A model generated the notes under the pieces. That model was not told where the DNA came from. It saw only the letters and a program-made list of their open reading frames with translations, and searched no databases. Both the position numbers and the translations under genes were made by a program. 36,625 nucleotides of DNA from Thermofilales archaeon (lineage in GTDB: Archaea; Thermoproteota; Thermoprotei; Thermofilales; Thermofilaceae), in NCBI GenBank assembly GCA_028275925.1, contig JAPWTS010000008.1:1-36625 (forward strand), in the 5' to 3' direction. Of this stretch, positions 1 to 9,677 are shown one piece after another. How positions within the stretch are numbered: position 1 is the stretch's first letter; the number at the start of each line of letters is the position of its first letter.

Positions 1-1
1 C

Positions 2-1090
2 CTCCAAGCGAGGGCGTGGAGGGTCGAGCTGAAGCTGAGGAGGGGCAGCCTGCTCATCGAGAGCGAGGCGAGGGAAACGCTCGTAGCACCGAAGCTCGCC
101 CAACCCGCAGCAGCGGAAGCGGAGGGAGGCGCCCAGCCCACGCAGACGGGGTACTACAAGTTCGTGCCCATAGCAATCTTTAGGCCGGAGAACCTCACGT
201 CCGTGCTACCCGACTACCTAAAACCTTACAACGGCAAAACTTACATGAAAACCCCGATATTGATTATACACAACCAAGCATCAGCAACAACATTGGGTAG
301 CGTGAACATACACAACCTTCGAACCTTAACGGTAAAGCTGAGCGTCGCAATAGGCAATATTATCAGCAAGATCAGGAGCATCCCTCCCATCCTTCCCTCC
401 TTGACGGTGTCCGTAGGTGGAACCGTCTGGAGTAGCCAGGCTAAATTTATCGGAGCAGGCACCGTGTGCGCCAATAGTGCTAAGTGGGTCTACGTTTGGG
501 GTAGACCGCGATTGATCGTAGGCCAGATGTACTACTGCGTCGGCTTTAGCTGCCAGTGGGTTTACGACGAGATCGACGCGAGCGTTGACGACGTGATCGT
601 CAGTAACGGCTACATTGATGGGGGTGTTCAAAACGGTCTTCCCCATAGCCTCATCATGAACGCCTTTTTGTACGGGACTACTGAGAGGCGGCTAACGAAC
701 CTCCCGGGCACCTCGCTGGCTGACGGCAAGCTCGATGTAAACGAGTCCATATACCTCGGGCAAATCTACCAGCTCGCGTACAACAACGTCAACATCGGTA
801 TTACCGTAAGCGTTGGAGCTATAGCTGCTGAAGCTGCATGCTCCCTTCTAACCGTTTATCCTCCTTCAACGCCGGTGTGCCTCGCAGTCCTCTCCGCGAT
901 CTCCGTGTCAGTCGACTACCAAGCAGATCTACACGTCGATGCATGGCTAACAAACGAAGGTTCAGTTTGCGGCGAGAACAAGTCGGTTTACGTTTACGTT
1001 AGGGATAGCATCTACCAGTACAACGTAGGCGGCACTAGCGTAAAGCCGCCGCTTGGGATATACTTCAGGTTCCAGACCGTTTCACCGTAA
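2..1090 (+). CDS. secreted/surface protein of unknown function, 3' part
   Basis: The reading frame is open from base 2 to the TAA at 1088-1090, so this is the C-terminal part (about 362 residues visible) of a gene that begins upstream of the window. A GTG at 164 could be called as a start, but in-frame coding continues before it through an Ala/Pro/Glu/Gln-rich linker. The visible protein is rich in Val, Ser, Thr, Tyr and Asn, has few charged residues and contains several cysteines. This composition suggests a beta-rich, disulphide-stabilised extracellular protein. No family was recognised. The DNA is clearly AT-richer than the following genes and uses codons such as ATA, TTA and AAC freely, so the segment may be transferred or under different selection. 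A poly-T terminator follows directly. Confidence 0.7.
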   Translation, partial: LQARAWRVELKLRRGSLLIESEARETLVAPKLAQPAAAEAEGGAQPTQTGYYKFVPIAIFRPENLTSVLPDYLKPYNGKTYMKTPILIIHNQASATTLGSVNIHNLRTLTVKLSVAIGNIISKIRSIPPILPSLTVSVGGTVWSSQAKFIGAGTVCANSAKWVYVWGRPRLIVGQMYYCVGFSCQWVYDEIDASVDDVIVSNGYIDGGVQNGLPHSLIMNAFLYGTTERRLTNLPGTSLADGKLDVNESIYLGQIYQLAYNNVNIGITVSVGAIAAEAACSLLTVYPPSTPVCLAVLSAISVSVDYQADLHVDAWLTNEGSVCGENKSVYVYVRDSIYQYNVGGTSVKPPLGIYFRFQTVSP

Positions 1091-1105
1091 CAGTTCGTAG
1101 ACAAA

Positions 1106-1125
1106 TATTTTTCTTTTTTTATTTT
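1106..1125 (+). terminator. poly-T archaeal terminator
   Basis: A nearly uninterrupted T tract (TTTTTC then seven T, A, four T) starts 16 nt after the TAA of the surface-protein gene. Archaeal intrinsic termination depends on such T runs, and the tract stands out strongly in GC-rich DNA. Confidence 0.7.
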
Positions 1126-1331
1126 CCCGGTTGATCGTGTGTGCAGTTCCCTTATTCGCCAGAAAGCTTGATTCTCGAGCGGTTAGGTCTCATTCCTTCA
1201 TCTCGCCCCCAGTTTTGCCGCGAACCTCGAGGCGCTCTTTGACGCCCGGGAGCGCAGCAGCCCAAATCGCTCGGACTTCTCAGCATCTCAGCGCGCGAGC
1301 TAGGGGATGGAGGCTGAGACGTGGTAGCTAT

Positions 1332-1380
1332 CTTAAAGTGGCTATGCGTTTAGGCATAGCATACCACTTAAGTATATAAG
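1332..1380 (+). promoter_or_regulatory. TATA box with nested inverted repeats (probable operator)
   Basis: TATATAAG at 1373-1380 is centred about 26 nt before the GTG at 1402, which fits a leaderless transcript. Immediately upstream lie nested inverted repeats: GCTATGC (1341-1347) with GCATAGC (1354-1360), and outside them CTTAAAGTGG (1332-1341) with CCACTTAAG (1364-1372, one base shorter). The right outer arm runs into the BRE/TATA region, so a bound dimer would compete with TBP/TFB. The symmetry is seen directly; repression is inference. Confidence 0.65.
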
Positions 1381-1401
1381 GCGGCTTGCGCGCGCTTCCC
1401 T

Positions 1402-2115
1402 GTGCCGTTGGCTCTCAAGGCTTTCGAGGTTGCGGAGGCGCAGAGCTTCGAGGAGGTTGCCGCGAAGCTGAAGGGGTACGGGGTGCTGGAGCGGGAGGAG
1501 GTGGATGGGAGGGAGGTGGAGGTGGGTTTTAGGGTTGCGCGGCTGGAGCTGGTTGAGGGCGAGCTGAGGGGGGTGTTCGAGGAGAGCTTCGTCGCGTCCG
1601 TCAGGTACAGGGACGAGCTGCTTAGGGTGCCGGTCTCCGTCTCGACCGAGTTCAGGTTCGCCGAGGTGGCTGGCGGCCTTTACCTGATCGTCGCCGCGAA
1701 GAAGGCTAGGGCGAACAGGGTCGCGGCCCGGCTCTCCGCCGCGCTCGCTGCGGGCAGGAAGAGGGGGGTGATCGTGGAGGCGAGGATCCCCGAGGAGGAG
1801 TTCAGGAGGCTGTACGAGGGCAGGCCGGAGGCCGTGAAGGTCGTCGTCTTCACCGACGTGAGGCTGCCGGACGTGGGGAAGCTCACGCTCTACGGGAGCC
1901 AGCTGGCGAGCTCGGGCTTGTACAGCGAGTACCTCAAGCTCGGAAGCGTGTGGTACGCGGTGTTCGAGGCGGAGGAGGGGTTCGTCGTGGGTGTTACGCG
2001 CAACTGCATCGTCACCTTCTTCTCGAAGGTGGAGCCCGAGGACGCGTTCAAGTTCGTGAAGGAGAGGATCCTCCCCCTAGCGGCCAAGGGTCGGGCCGCG
2101 GAGGGCGGCGCTTGA
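1402..2115 (+). CDS. conserved-looking hypothetical cytosolic protein
   Basis: A 237-residue protein with alternating charged and hydrophobic segments, many Glu/Arg/Val, no signal peptide and no membrane helix. It looks like a globular alpha/beta protein, but I recognise neither a family nor a catalytic motif. The GTG start at 1402 is chosen because the TATA box at 1373-1380 lies about 26 nt upstream, predicting a leaderless mRNA, and no other start is near. The promoter overlaps a conspicuous dyad, so expression may be regulated. The pyruvate kinase gene follows after 32 nt but has its own TATA box, so co-transcription is not required. Codon use is GC-rich and typical of the window. Confidence 0.8.
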   Translation: MPLALKAFEVAEAQSFEEVAAKLKGYGVLEREEVDGREVEVGFRVARLELVEGELRGVFEESFVASVRYRDELLRVPVSVSTEFRFAEVAGGLYLIVAAKKARANRVAARLSAALAAGRKRGVIVEARIPEEEFRRLYEGRPEAVKVVVFTDVRLPDVGKLTLYGSQLASSGLYSEYLKLGSVWYAVFEAEEGFVVGVTRNCIVTFFSKVEPEDAFKFVKERILPLAAKGRAAEGGA

Positions 2116-2118
2116 AGG

Positions 2119-2128
2119 TTTTTAAAGG
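2119..2128 (+). promoter_or_regulatory. TATA box of pyruvate kinase gene
   Basis: TTTTTAAAGG is centred about 25 nt before the ATG at 2148. It places the transcription start at or next to the start codon and supports that ATG over longer in-frame extensions. Confidence 0.7.
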
Positions 2129-2147
2129 GTGGGCTTCGCGGGGCTCC

Positions 2148-3560
2148 ATGGGCGGCCTCTTCGTAAAGATTGTGGCGTCGCTGGGCCCCAGCAGCACCGA
2201 CGAGGGGCTCGTGCTCCGCATGGCGGAAGCGGGGGCCGACGGGTTCAGGACGAACTTCGCCCACGGGGACCCCGAGGTCTGGGCGCGCAGGATCAGGGCT
2301 GTGAGGGCGGCCGAGGAGAAGCTCGGCAGGCCCCTGGCGATGATCGGCGACCTGAAGGGGCCGTCGGTGCGGGTCGGCCCGATGCCCGAGCCCCTCCAGC
2401 TGAGGAGGGGCGACAGGGTGCTCGTGGCCCCAGCGCCCGGCGGCCAGCCCGCCACGGTGCCCGTGCCCTACCCCAGCCTCTTCGAGGCTGCGGAGCCCGG
2501 GGACGAGATCCTGATCGACGACGGGCGGGTCCGGCTGCTGGTGGTGGACAGGAGGGGCGACGCGCTGGAGTGCGTCTCGCAGGTTGACGGCAGCGTTGAA
2601 GCCGGGAAGAACGTGGCGATCAGGGGGAAGGACCTGGACGCGCCGCTCATCGACGAAAGAGACGATATGGCGCTGAAGTTCGCAGCGAGCGAGGGCTTCG
2701 ACTTCGTCGGCTTGAGCTACGTCAGGGACGCGGGCGACGTCGAGGAGGTGAGGGGGAGGCTGAAGCGGCTCGGCTCCGACGCGTGGGTTATAGCGAAGGT
2801 GGAGACGCTCAGCGCCCTCCGCAACCTCGACTCGATCGTGGAGGCGAGCGACGCCGTGCTGGTGGCGCGGGGCGACCTGGGCATCAGGCTGAGCCTCGAG
2901 GAGGTGCCCTACTACCAGAAGCTGATCGTCGAGAAGTGCTTGGAGGCTGGGAAGCCGGTGATTGTGGCGACCCAGTTCCTCGCCTCGATGGTGGAGAGCA
3001 CGGTTCCCACGAGGGCGGAGGTCGTGGACGTCAACCTAGCCGTGGTGCAGGGCGTGGACGCCATCATGCTGACCAACGAGACGTCGGTGGGCAAGCACCC
3101 GCTGGAGGCGGTCGCGTGGCTGAAGAGGATAATCGACTTCGCGGAGGAGAGGCTGCTCGCCAACGGCTTCGAGAGGGTGGCGGAGAGGGCTAGGCGCGGC
3201 GCGCGGGGGGTGGACGCGTGCTTCGCGAGGGGGGTTGTCGAGCTGGCGGAGAGCCTGGGGGCTAAGCTCGTGCTCTACAGCGCGATGGGCAGGATGGCGG
3301 TCAAGGTCTCCGCCTTCAGGCCCCTAACGCCGGCCTTCGTGGGGACGCCCAGCAGGAGGGTCGCGAGGAAGCTGGCGCTGCTCTGGGGCCTCCACCCCTT
3401 CGCCGTGGGCTCGGGGGACTACGAGGCCGGGCTCCGGGAGGCGCTGGATCGGTGCGTCAAGGAGGGGTGGGTGCGCGAGGGGGAGACGGTCGTCGCAGGC
3501 TACGGCTTCAGGGAGCCCGAGCAGAAGATCGTAATCAAGAGGATCGGTTCTAGACAGTAA
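2148..3560 (+). CDS. pyk: pyruvate kinase
   Basis: Cytosolic glycolytic enzyme converting phosphoenolpyruvate and ADP to pyruvate and ATP. The 470-residue product matches the usual family length. Visible motifs are FRTNFAHG (R34, N36, H39), the GDLKGPSVRVG strand entering the B domain, the active-site stretch IAKVET (K217, E219), ARGDLG, the loop ATQFLASMVES followed by PTRAEVVDV, and IMLTNETSVGKHPLEAV. The last replaces the common LSGETA with LTNETS. The C-terminal domain, about residues 350-470, is complete. The open frame extends upstream to 1950, but that part overlaps the previous gene. The ATG at 2148 lies about 25 nt after a TATA box, indicating leaderless translation. The gene appears monocistronic. 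Confidence 0.96.
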   Translation: MGGLFVKIVASLGPSSTDEGLVLRMAEAGADGFRTNFAHGDPEVWARRIRAVRAAEEKLGRPLAMIGDLKGPSVRVGPMPEPLQLRRGDRVLVAPAPGGQPATVPVPYPSLFEAAEPGDEILIDDGRVRLLVVDRRGDALECVSQVDGSVEAGKNVAIRGKDLDAPLIDERDDMALKFAASEGFDFVGLSYVRDAGDVEEVRGRLKRLGSDAWVIAKVETLSALRNLDSIVEASDAVLVARGDLGIRLSLEEVPYYQKLIVEKCLEAGKPVIVATQFLASMVESTVPTRAEVVDVNLAVVQGVDAIMLTNETSVGKHPLEAVAWLKRIIDFAEERLLANGFERVAERARRGARGVDACFARGVVELAESLGAKLVLYSAMGRMAVKVSAFRPLTPAFVGTPSRRVARKLALLWGLHPFAVGSGDYEAGLREALDRCVKEGWVREGETVVAGYGFREPEQKIVIKRIGSRQ

Positions 3561-3631
3561 CCAGAATCTTCGGTTTTCGGCGCGCGGAATCTTCATTCCA
3601 GGGGTTCCGCTAGCGCTTTCCAGGGTCTTCC

Positions 3632-3656
3632 TTAAGGGGGGCTGCGGGAACCCCCT
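3632..3656 (+). promoter_or_regulatory. weak TATA element with GC hairpin before surface-protein gene
   Basis: TTAAGG at 3632-3637 lies about 27 nt before the ATG at 3662. An inverted repeat AGGGGG (3635-3640) / CCCCCT (3651-3656) separates it from the start codon, where an operator or an RNA hairpin could act. The arms are seen directly; the function is inferred. Confidence 0.4.
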
Positions 3657-3661
3657 ACCCG

Positions 3662-5059
3662 ATGAAGGTTCGGGGTGGGAGGAAAGCTGGGTTAACAGCC
3701 GTCGCTGCGCTGCTGGCGGTAGCGGCTCTGCTGGTCTTAGCCGCCCTCGTTGCAGCCGCGCCGCTCACCGTCACCGCCACCGTCCACTACACGTACGCTC
3801 CCGGCGCCACCGTCGCGGTGGTCCGCATCACGGTGAGCGGGGCGGCGAACACCACGTACGGTGTGGAGGTTAGGGGGCCCGCGAACGAGAGCGTAGCGGT
3901 GAAGGAGGTGGAGGCGAACGCGAGCGGCGTGGCGGTGCTCGTGTTGGAGCTGCCCGAAACGTACCCGGCTGGCGTCTACACGGTGTACGTCGCGGGCGGC
4001 GGCGAGTTCGCGGTTACGACGTTCACCATCTCGTGGAACGCTACGGCGCCCGCTGCGCCCAACGCGACGGCGATCCCGGGAGCCAGGATCGCGGCCGCGA
4101 ACCTCGTGCGGGTTGCCGCTAAGCTGGGCGCGATGGTGCACTGCCGCAACGGGGTGCTGGAAGCGGCGAACGTCACGCAGACCGAGCTGAACGCGACGTT
4201 CCAAGCCGTGCTGGAGCTGACAGCGGCCGGCGACAGGTACCTCGCCCTCGCGAACTCCTCGCTCGCCGCCGGCAACTACACCGCCGCGATGCGGTACGCT
4301 CAGCTCGCGATCCAGAGCTACGGGAGGGCTCTCGAGCTGCAGGAGGATATCGGGGAGCAGCTGGGCGTCTCCTTCGCCGCCTGCAGGGCCGTGATCGCGC
4401 CGCCGAAGAGGGAGGTTCCAGCCCCGGCTCGGAACGCCACCTGCAAGTGGACCCCCGACTTCTACCCCCTGATGACCGCGCTCAACGTGACCGAGCGTAG
4501 GATAGGGGAGCTGAGGGTGCTCCTAGCGAAGCTGGGGGAGCGCGGCTACAACGTGACCGGGCTTGCGGCGATGCTCGACGAGGCTGAGAAGCTCGTGAGC
4601 GAGGGCCGCCGGCTGGCTCAAAACTGCAGCATCAGCGAGGCTGCACACAAGCTGGCTGAAGCGAAGAAGTACATCGGGGCCGTGGACGCGGCGATCGCCA
4701 AGCTCGGGGGGATGAGGTTCGTGAAAGAGGTCGGCAAAGCCGGAATAGAAGTTAACGAGACCGAAGTGAAGGAAGCTTTGAAGAAGGGCAAGCTTCCCGA
4801 AAAACTCGCCGAAAAGGTCAACGAAACTTTGAGAAAAATATCGATACCGGAAAAAGAGGACGAGAAAGAAATGAGAAACATTGAGAAAAGGATTGAAAAT
4901 ATTGAAAAATTAATAGAAAAGTTAAGGAATGAGAAGCAAGTTTCAAAGATCACTGATGAGGTGATCAAAAAAGTTAGAGAATTGAGGGAGAATATTGAAA
5001 AAGAGATAGCGAAGAGGGCTCAAGGAGCGAGTGAAAACAAAGGAAAGGGTAAGCCGTAA
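3662..5059 (+). CDS. secreted glycoprotein with beta domain and coiled-coil tail
   Basis: A 465-residue exported protein of no recognised family. Residues about 1-34 form a signal peptide or anchor: basic MKVRGGRKAG, then a long Ala/Leu/Val core ending in AAAPL. Residues about 35-130 look like an Ig/macroglobulin-type beta domain (TVTATVHYTYAPG, ending TTFTISWNAT). Helical repeats follow, and residues about 360-465 are a Lys/Glu-rich coiled coil with no C-terminal membrane anchor. At least fifteen N-x-S/T sequons suggest heavy N-glycosylation on the cell surface. The last roughly 330 bp become abruptly AT- and A-rich, unlike the first two thirds of the same gene. It could be a cell-envelope stalk or adhesin, but this is unproven. 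Confidence 0.85.
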   Translation: MKVRGGRKAGLTAVAALLAVAALLVLAALVAAAPLTVTATVHYTYAPGATVAVVRITVSGAANTTYGVEVRGPANESVAVKEVEANASGVAVLVLELPETYPAGVYTVYVAGGGEFAVTTFTISWNATAPAAPNATAIPGARIAAANLVRVAAKLGAMVHCRNGVLEAANVTQTELNATFQAVLELTAAGDRYLALANSSLAAGNYTAAMRYAQLAIQSYGRALELQEDIGEQLGVSFAACRAVIAPPKREVPAPARNATCKWTPDFYPLMTALNVTERRIGELRVLLAKLGERGYNVTGLAAMLDEAEKLVSEGRRLAQNCSISEAAHKLAEAKKYIGAVDAAIAKLGGMRFVKEVGKAGIEVNETEVKEALKKGKLPEKLAEKVNETLRKISIPEKEDEKEMRNIEKRIENIEKLIEKLRNEKQVSKITDEVIKKVRELRENIEKEIAKRAQGASENKGKGKP

Positions 5060-5082
5060 TAAACTTTTAACATAATAGAATC

Positions 5083-5103
5083 TCTTTTTTAAATTTCTTT
5101 TTT
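5083..5103 (+). terminator. poly-T archaeal terminator
   Basis: T-rich tracts (six T, AAATTTC, then six T) begin about 25 nt after the stop codon at 5057-5059. They separate the surface-protein gene from the ATP synthase promoter. Confidence 0.65.
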
Positions 5104-5166
5104 CTAATGATATTAACTCGTGATCGCGGCCCTATACCGCGTGCTTCGCGGTTCCCAACCTGAACG

Positions 5167-5212
5167 AAAAGTATAAAGGGCTTACCCGAGGCGGTGTCCG
5201 CTAGGTGGTCGC
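5167..5212 (+). promoter_or_regulatory. promoter of ATP synthase F-H-E-A-B-D-C operon
   Basis: AAAAGTATAAAGGG at 5167-5180 is a strong BRE/TATA-like element in GC-rich surroundings and predicts a start site near 5200. A GGTGGT sequence (5204-5209) just upstream of the TTG at 5213 can serve as a ribosome binding site, so this transcript probably has a short leader. Confidence 0.65.
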
Positions 5213-5512
5213 TTGAGCGTGGTAGCTGTCGCCGAATCCCCCCTCTACGAGGCGCTGAGGTTGATCGGGGTGAACGTCGTGAAGCCTCCAGAGGAGCCCG
5301 GGAAGCTGCTCGAGCTGGTTTCAGGGAGCAAGGTGCTCGTGGTGGAGAGCTCGGTGTACAGGAGGCTGCGGGGAGAGCTTGAGGGGGTGCTGGGGAGGCT
5401 GGCGGAGCCGCCCCTGCTGGTGGTAGCCCCATCGAGGGTTGGCGAGGAGACGGGGAGGTTTGAGGAGGTCGCGCGGAGGGTTTACGCGGCGCTGGGGGTG
5501 ACCGGCGGGTGA
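5213..5512 (+). CDS. atpF: A-type ATP synthase subunit F
   Basis: First gene of the catalytic-sector operon. Its 99-residue product has the size and pattern of archaeal A-ATPase subunit F: an N-terminal Rossmann-like half (VVAVAESPLYEALRLIGV) followed by a VVESSVYRRL segment and a C-terminal helix. Subunit F belongs to the central rotor stalk and contacts subunits D, A and B. The TTG at 5213 is preferred because GGTGGT lies a few bases upstream; the GTG at 5219 is an alternative two codons in. Its stop overlaps the start of the next gene. Sequence identity in this family is low, so the call leans partly on operon position. Confidence 0.82.
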   Translation: MSVVAVAESPLYEALRLIGVNVVKPPEEPGKLLELVSGSKVLVVESSVYRRLRGELEGVLGRLAEPPLLVVAPSRVGEETGRFEEVARRVYAALGVTGG

Positions 5513-5838
5513 GCGTCGAGTCGGTGATGGAGGAGGGGGCTGCACCCGTCGAGCTCGACGTGGTATTTGAGGAGCTGCGCAAAGCCGAGGAGAGGGTGGC
5601 GGAAGCTAGGAGGAAGGCTGAGGAGATCCTGAAGAGGGCTAGGGAGGAGGCGGAGAGGATTCTGAGGGAGGGCGAGGAGGACGCTGGGGAGGAGCCGAGC
5701 AGCGCGGACGCGGGGGCGGAGCTCGCGGAGCTCGAGAGGGAGGTGGCTGCTAGGCTCGAGCGCGTGAAGCGCGCGCTCGAAGAGCGCGCAGACGAGCTCA
5801 GGGAGATGGCGCTGATCGCCCTCCTCGAGTGGTGGTGA
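5509..5838 (+). CDS. atpH: A-type ATP synthase subunit H-like peripheral stalk protein
   Basis: A 109-residue, almost wholly helical and strongly charged protein with heptad-like Glu/Arg/Ala repeats (AEERVAEARRKAEEILKRAR). It matches the coiled-coil H (G-like) subunit, which pairs with subunit E in the peripheral stalk. The GTG start at 5509 overlaps the TGA of the preceding gene, and the end overlaps the next gene, indicating translational coupling. A low-complexity acidic stretch (GEEDAGEEPSSADAG) interrupts the helix. The assignment rests on composition and position between F and E. Confidence 0.7.
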   Translation: MSVESVMEEGAAPVELDVVFEELRKAEERVAEARRKAEEILKRAREEAERILREGEEDAGEEPSSADAGAELAELEREVAARLERVKRALEERADELREMALIALLEWW

Positions 5839-6485
5839 AGGTGGGCGGGGAGAGGGGGTTCCTGGAGGCGCTGGTCGGGGAGTTGAGGGCGGCTGCCGAG
5901 GAGGAGGCTAAGCGGGTGATCGCGGAGGCGGAGGAGGAGGCCAAGCGCATCGTGGAGGAGGCTAGAGCCAAAGCCGAAGCTTTGAAGGAGGAAAGGAGGA
6001 GGCGGAGGGAGGAGGAGCTTAGGCGGAGGGCGGCGAGGGAAGCTGCGCTCAAGCGCCTCGAGCTGCGGAGAAGGTTCTGGGACGAGCTTTACTCGCTCGC
6101 CGAGAGAGCGCTCGAGGCCGCGCTGGAGGAGGCTTGCGCGCTCCTCAAGAGCAACTTGGAGTACCGCCTCATGTACCTGCAGCGGGGGCTGGAGAGGGGC
6201 GTGGCGTCCATGGCTTCGCCGAGCCTCGTCGTGCACCCCTGCAGCGAGGATCAGTGGCTCGTCGAGAGGCTGGTCTCGGAGAACTGGGAGAGGTTGAGGA
6301 AGCTCAAGCCGGGCTTGCGGCTGACGGTCGGGAGCCCGCTGCCGGGCTGCCGCCACGGCTTCCTGCTGGTCTCCGAGGATGGGCGGGAGATCTTCAACGC
6401 AGCGCTCGAAGCCAGGAGGAGGGAGCTCGAGCAGAGGCTGCTCACCGAGGTTTTCAAGCTGATTTGGGGTGGAGTAAGTGGGTGA
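5829..6485 (+). CDS. atpE: A-type ATP synthase subunit E
   Basis: Peripheral-stalk subunit E, 218 residues. An N-terminal coiled coil (about 1-90, with the repeated EEEAKRVIAEAEEEAKRIVE-type pattern) leads into a C-terminal globular half that binds the A/B hexamer (GFLLVSEDGREIFNAALEAR). Three consecutive GTG codons at 5829-5837 are possible starts; the third overlaps the TGA of subunit H. The 5829 start is given but may be two codons long. The 3' end overlaps atpA by 8 nt, consistent with tight coupling in the operon. Confidence 0.88.
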   Translation: MVVKVGGERGFLEALVGELRAAAEEEAKRVIAEAEEEAKRIVEEARAKAEALKEERRRRREEELRRRAAREAALKRLELRRRFWDELYSLAERALEAALEEACALLKSNLEYRLMYLQRGLERGVASMASPSLVVHPCSEDQWLVERLVSENWERLRKLKPGLRLTVGSPLPGCRHGFLLVSEDGREIFNAALEARRRELEQRLLTEVFKLIWGGVSG

Positions 6486-8264
6486 GGGGCGGAGGGGGGT
6501 TGTAGCCAAGGTTTCGGGGCCGATCGTTGTAGCGAAAGGCGTGGAGGGCGTCGAGCTTGGAGAGGTCGTCTACGTCGGGGAGGAGAGGCTGCTGGGAGAA
6601 GTCGTGCGAGTATCGGCTGAAAGCTTCACGATCCAGGTTTACGAGGACACTGAAGGGCTGCGCCCCGGAGAGCCCGTGGAGGCGACTGGTAGGCTGCTCA
6701 CCGCCGAGCTGGGGCCCGGGCTGCTCGCCGCGGTGTTCGACGGCATCCAGCGCCCGCTGAGCGAGGTGGCAAAAGTTAGCGGCCCATTCGTGAGGCGGGG
6801 GGTGCGCGTCAACGCGCTGCCCCGCAACGCGAGGTGGCACTTTAAACCGCTCGCGCGCAAGGGGGCGAAGCTGTCGCCGGGGGACGTCTTCGGGGTCGTC
6901 CAGGAAACCCCGCTCGTCGAGCACCGGCTGATGGTTCCCTTCGACGTTAGCGGCCGCGTGAGGGAGGTCGCGCCCGAGGGGGACTACACGGTGGAGGACC
7001 CCGTGCTGACCTTGGAGAGCGGGGGGCGGCTGGTCGAACTCACGCTTAAGCAGGAGTGGCCGGTGAGGCAGCCGCGCCCCCACGCGGGAGCCCTGCCGCT
7101 CACCGAGCCGCTCATCACCGGGCAGAGGGTCATCGACGCATTCTTCCCCGTTGCCAAGGGGGGAGCGGTGGCGATCCCCGGCGGCTTCGGCACGGGCAAG
7201 ACGGTCACCCTCCACAAGATCGCCATGCACAGCGACTCGAGGATCGTCGTCTACGTGGGGTGCGGCGAGCGGGGGAACGAGATCGCCGAGATGCTCGAGG
7301 AGTTCAGCAAGCTGACGGACCCGGCGACGGGGAGACCCATCCTCGAGCGGAGCGTGATCATCGCGAACACCTCCAACATGCCCGTTTCCGCCAGGGAGGC
7401 CTCGATCTACATGGGGATCACGATCGCCGAGTACTACAGGGACCAGGGCTACGATGTGACGCTGATAGCGGACTCCACGAGCAGGTGGGCGGAGGCCATA
7501 CGGGAGGCGGCGAGCAGGCTGGGCGAGATCCCCGTCGAGGAGGGCTACCCGGCCTACCTGGCCGACAGCATCGCCCGCTTCTACGAGAGGGCCGGGAGGG
7601 TCAGGGCCCTCGGATCCCCCGAGCGCGTGGGTTCGGTGACGATACTGGGCGCGGTGTCGCCGCCGGGCGGCGACTTCAGCGAGCCCGTCACCGTGTACAC
7701 GCTGAGGTTCGTCGGGGGCATGTGGGCTTTGGACACGGAGCTCGCCTACAGGAGGCACTTCCCCGCTATAAACTGGATCAGAAGCTTCAGCCAGTACGCG
7801 GATACGCTGGAAGGCTGGTGGTCGAAGAACGTTTCACCCGACTTCCCCCAGTACAGGAGGAGGGCGCTCCGCCTGCTCGCGCTGGCCAGCGAGGTGGAGA
7901 GCATAGCTTCGGTCGTGGGCGAGAGCGCGCTCCCCGACGAGCAGCGGCTCGTGCTGCTCGCCTCCGAGATCCTGAAGGAGGGCTTCCTCCGGCAGACGGC
8001 GATGAGGGGGGAGGACGTCTTCTGCAAGCCGGAGAAGCAGTACTGGCTGCTGAAGCTGATGATCGACTTCTTCGAGAGGGCTTACGAGCTGGTGAAAAGG
8101 AGGGTTCCGGTCGAGGAGATCGCGCGCATCCCCGAGATCTACGAGATGCAGAGGGTGAAGGAGGACGAGCGCGGCCTCGAGGCGGTCAAGGAGCTCTACG
8201 GCAGGGTTATGGGGAGGCTTGAGGAGCTCGCCGGCAAGTACGGGCTGCGCGCCGGTGGGAGCGC

Positions 8265-8268
<4 letters not shown>
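6478..8268 (+). CDS. atpA: A-type ATP synthase catalytic subunit A
   Basis: Catalytic nucleotide-binding subunit; with B it forms the A3B3 hexamer that makes or hydrolyses ATP. The 596-residue length is standard. The Walker A loop GGFGTGKT lies at 235-242 (K241). It is followed by [18 protein letters not shown] and the [15 protein letters not shown]-type region, and the inserted non-homologous region typical of A-type subunits is present between the beta barrel and the P-loop. The GTG at 6478 overlaps atpE and gives the typical short N-terminus before [11 protein letters not shown]. No intein was seen. The gene overlaps atpB by 4 nt. Confidence 0.97.

Positions 8269-9673
<1,405 letters not shown>

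Positions 9674-9677
<4 letters not shown>

Larger units (their letters stand above)
1091..1401. other. gene-free spacer (311 bp)
   Basis: This stretch between the partial surface protein and the next gene holds a poly-T terminator at its left end and a dyad-symmetric promoter at its right end. The middle (about 1130-1330) shows nothing I recognise. An 82-codon open frame inside it has Arg/Ser-rich, non-protein-like composition and runs into the promoter, so it is not called. No tRNA or C/D-box RNA pattern was found by eye. Confidence 0.6.

Noticed and set aside
1131-1379. 82-codon open frame between the surface protein and the gene at 1402
   Set aside because: Arg/Ser-rich composition without structure, no promoter or ribosome site, and it runs through the dyad and TATA box of the next gene.
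1950-2147. N-terminal extension of pyruvate kinase
   Set aside because: It lies inside the preceding gene, and the TATA box at 2119-2128 would be within coding sequence.
5067-6509. 480-codon minus-strand open frame opposite the ATP synthase F, H and E genes
   Set aside because: Pro/Ser/Leu/Arg-rich antisense shadow of recognised genes in GC-rich DNA; no promoter or family.
6454-7758. 434-codon minus-strand open frame opposite atpA
   Set aside because: Antisense shadow; its His/Arg/Pro-rich translation mirrors the codon bias of atpA.
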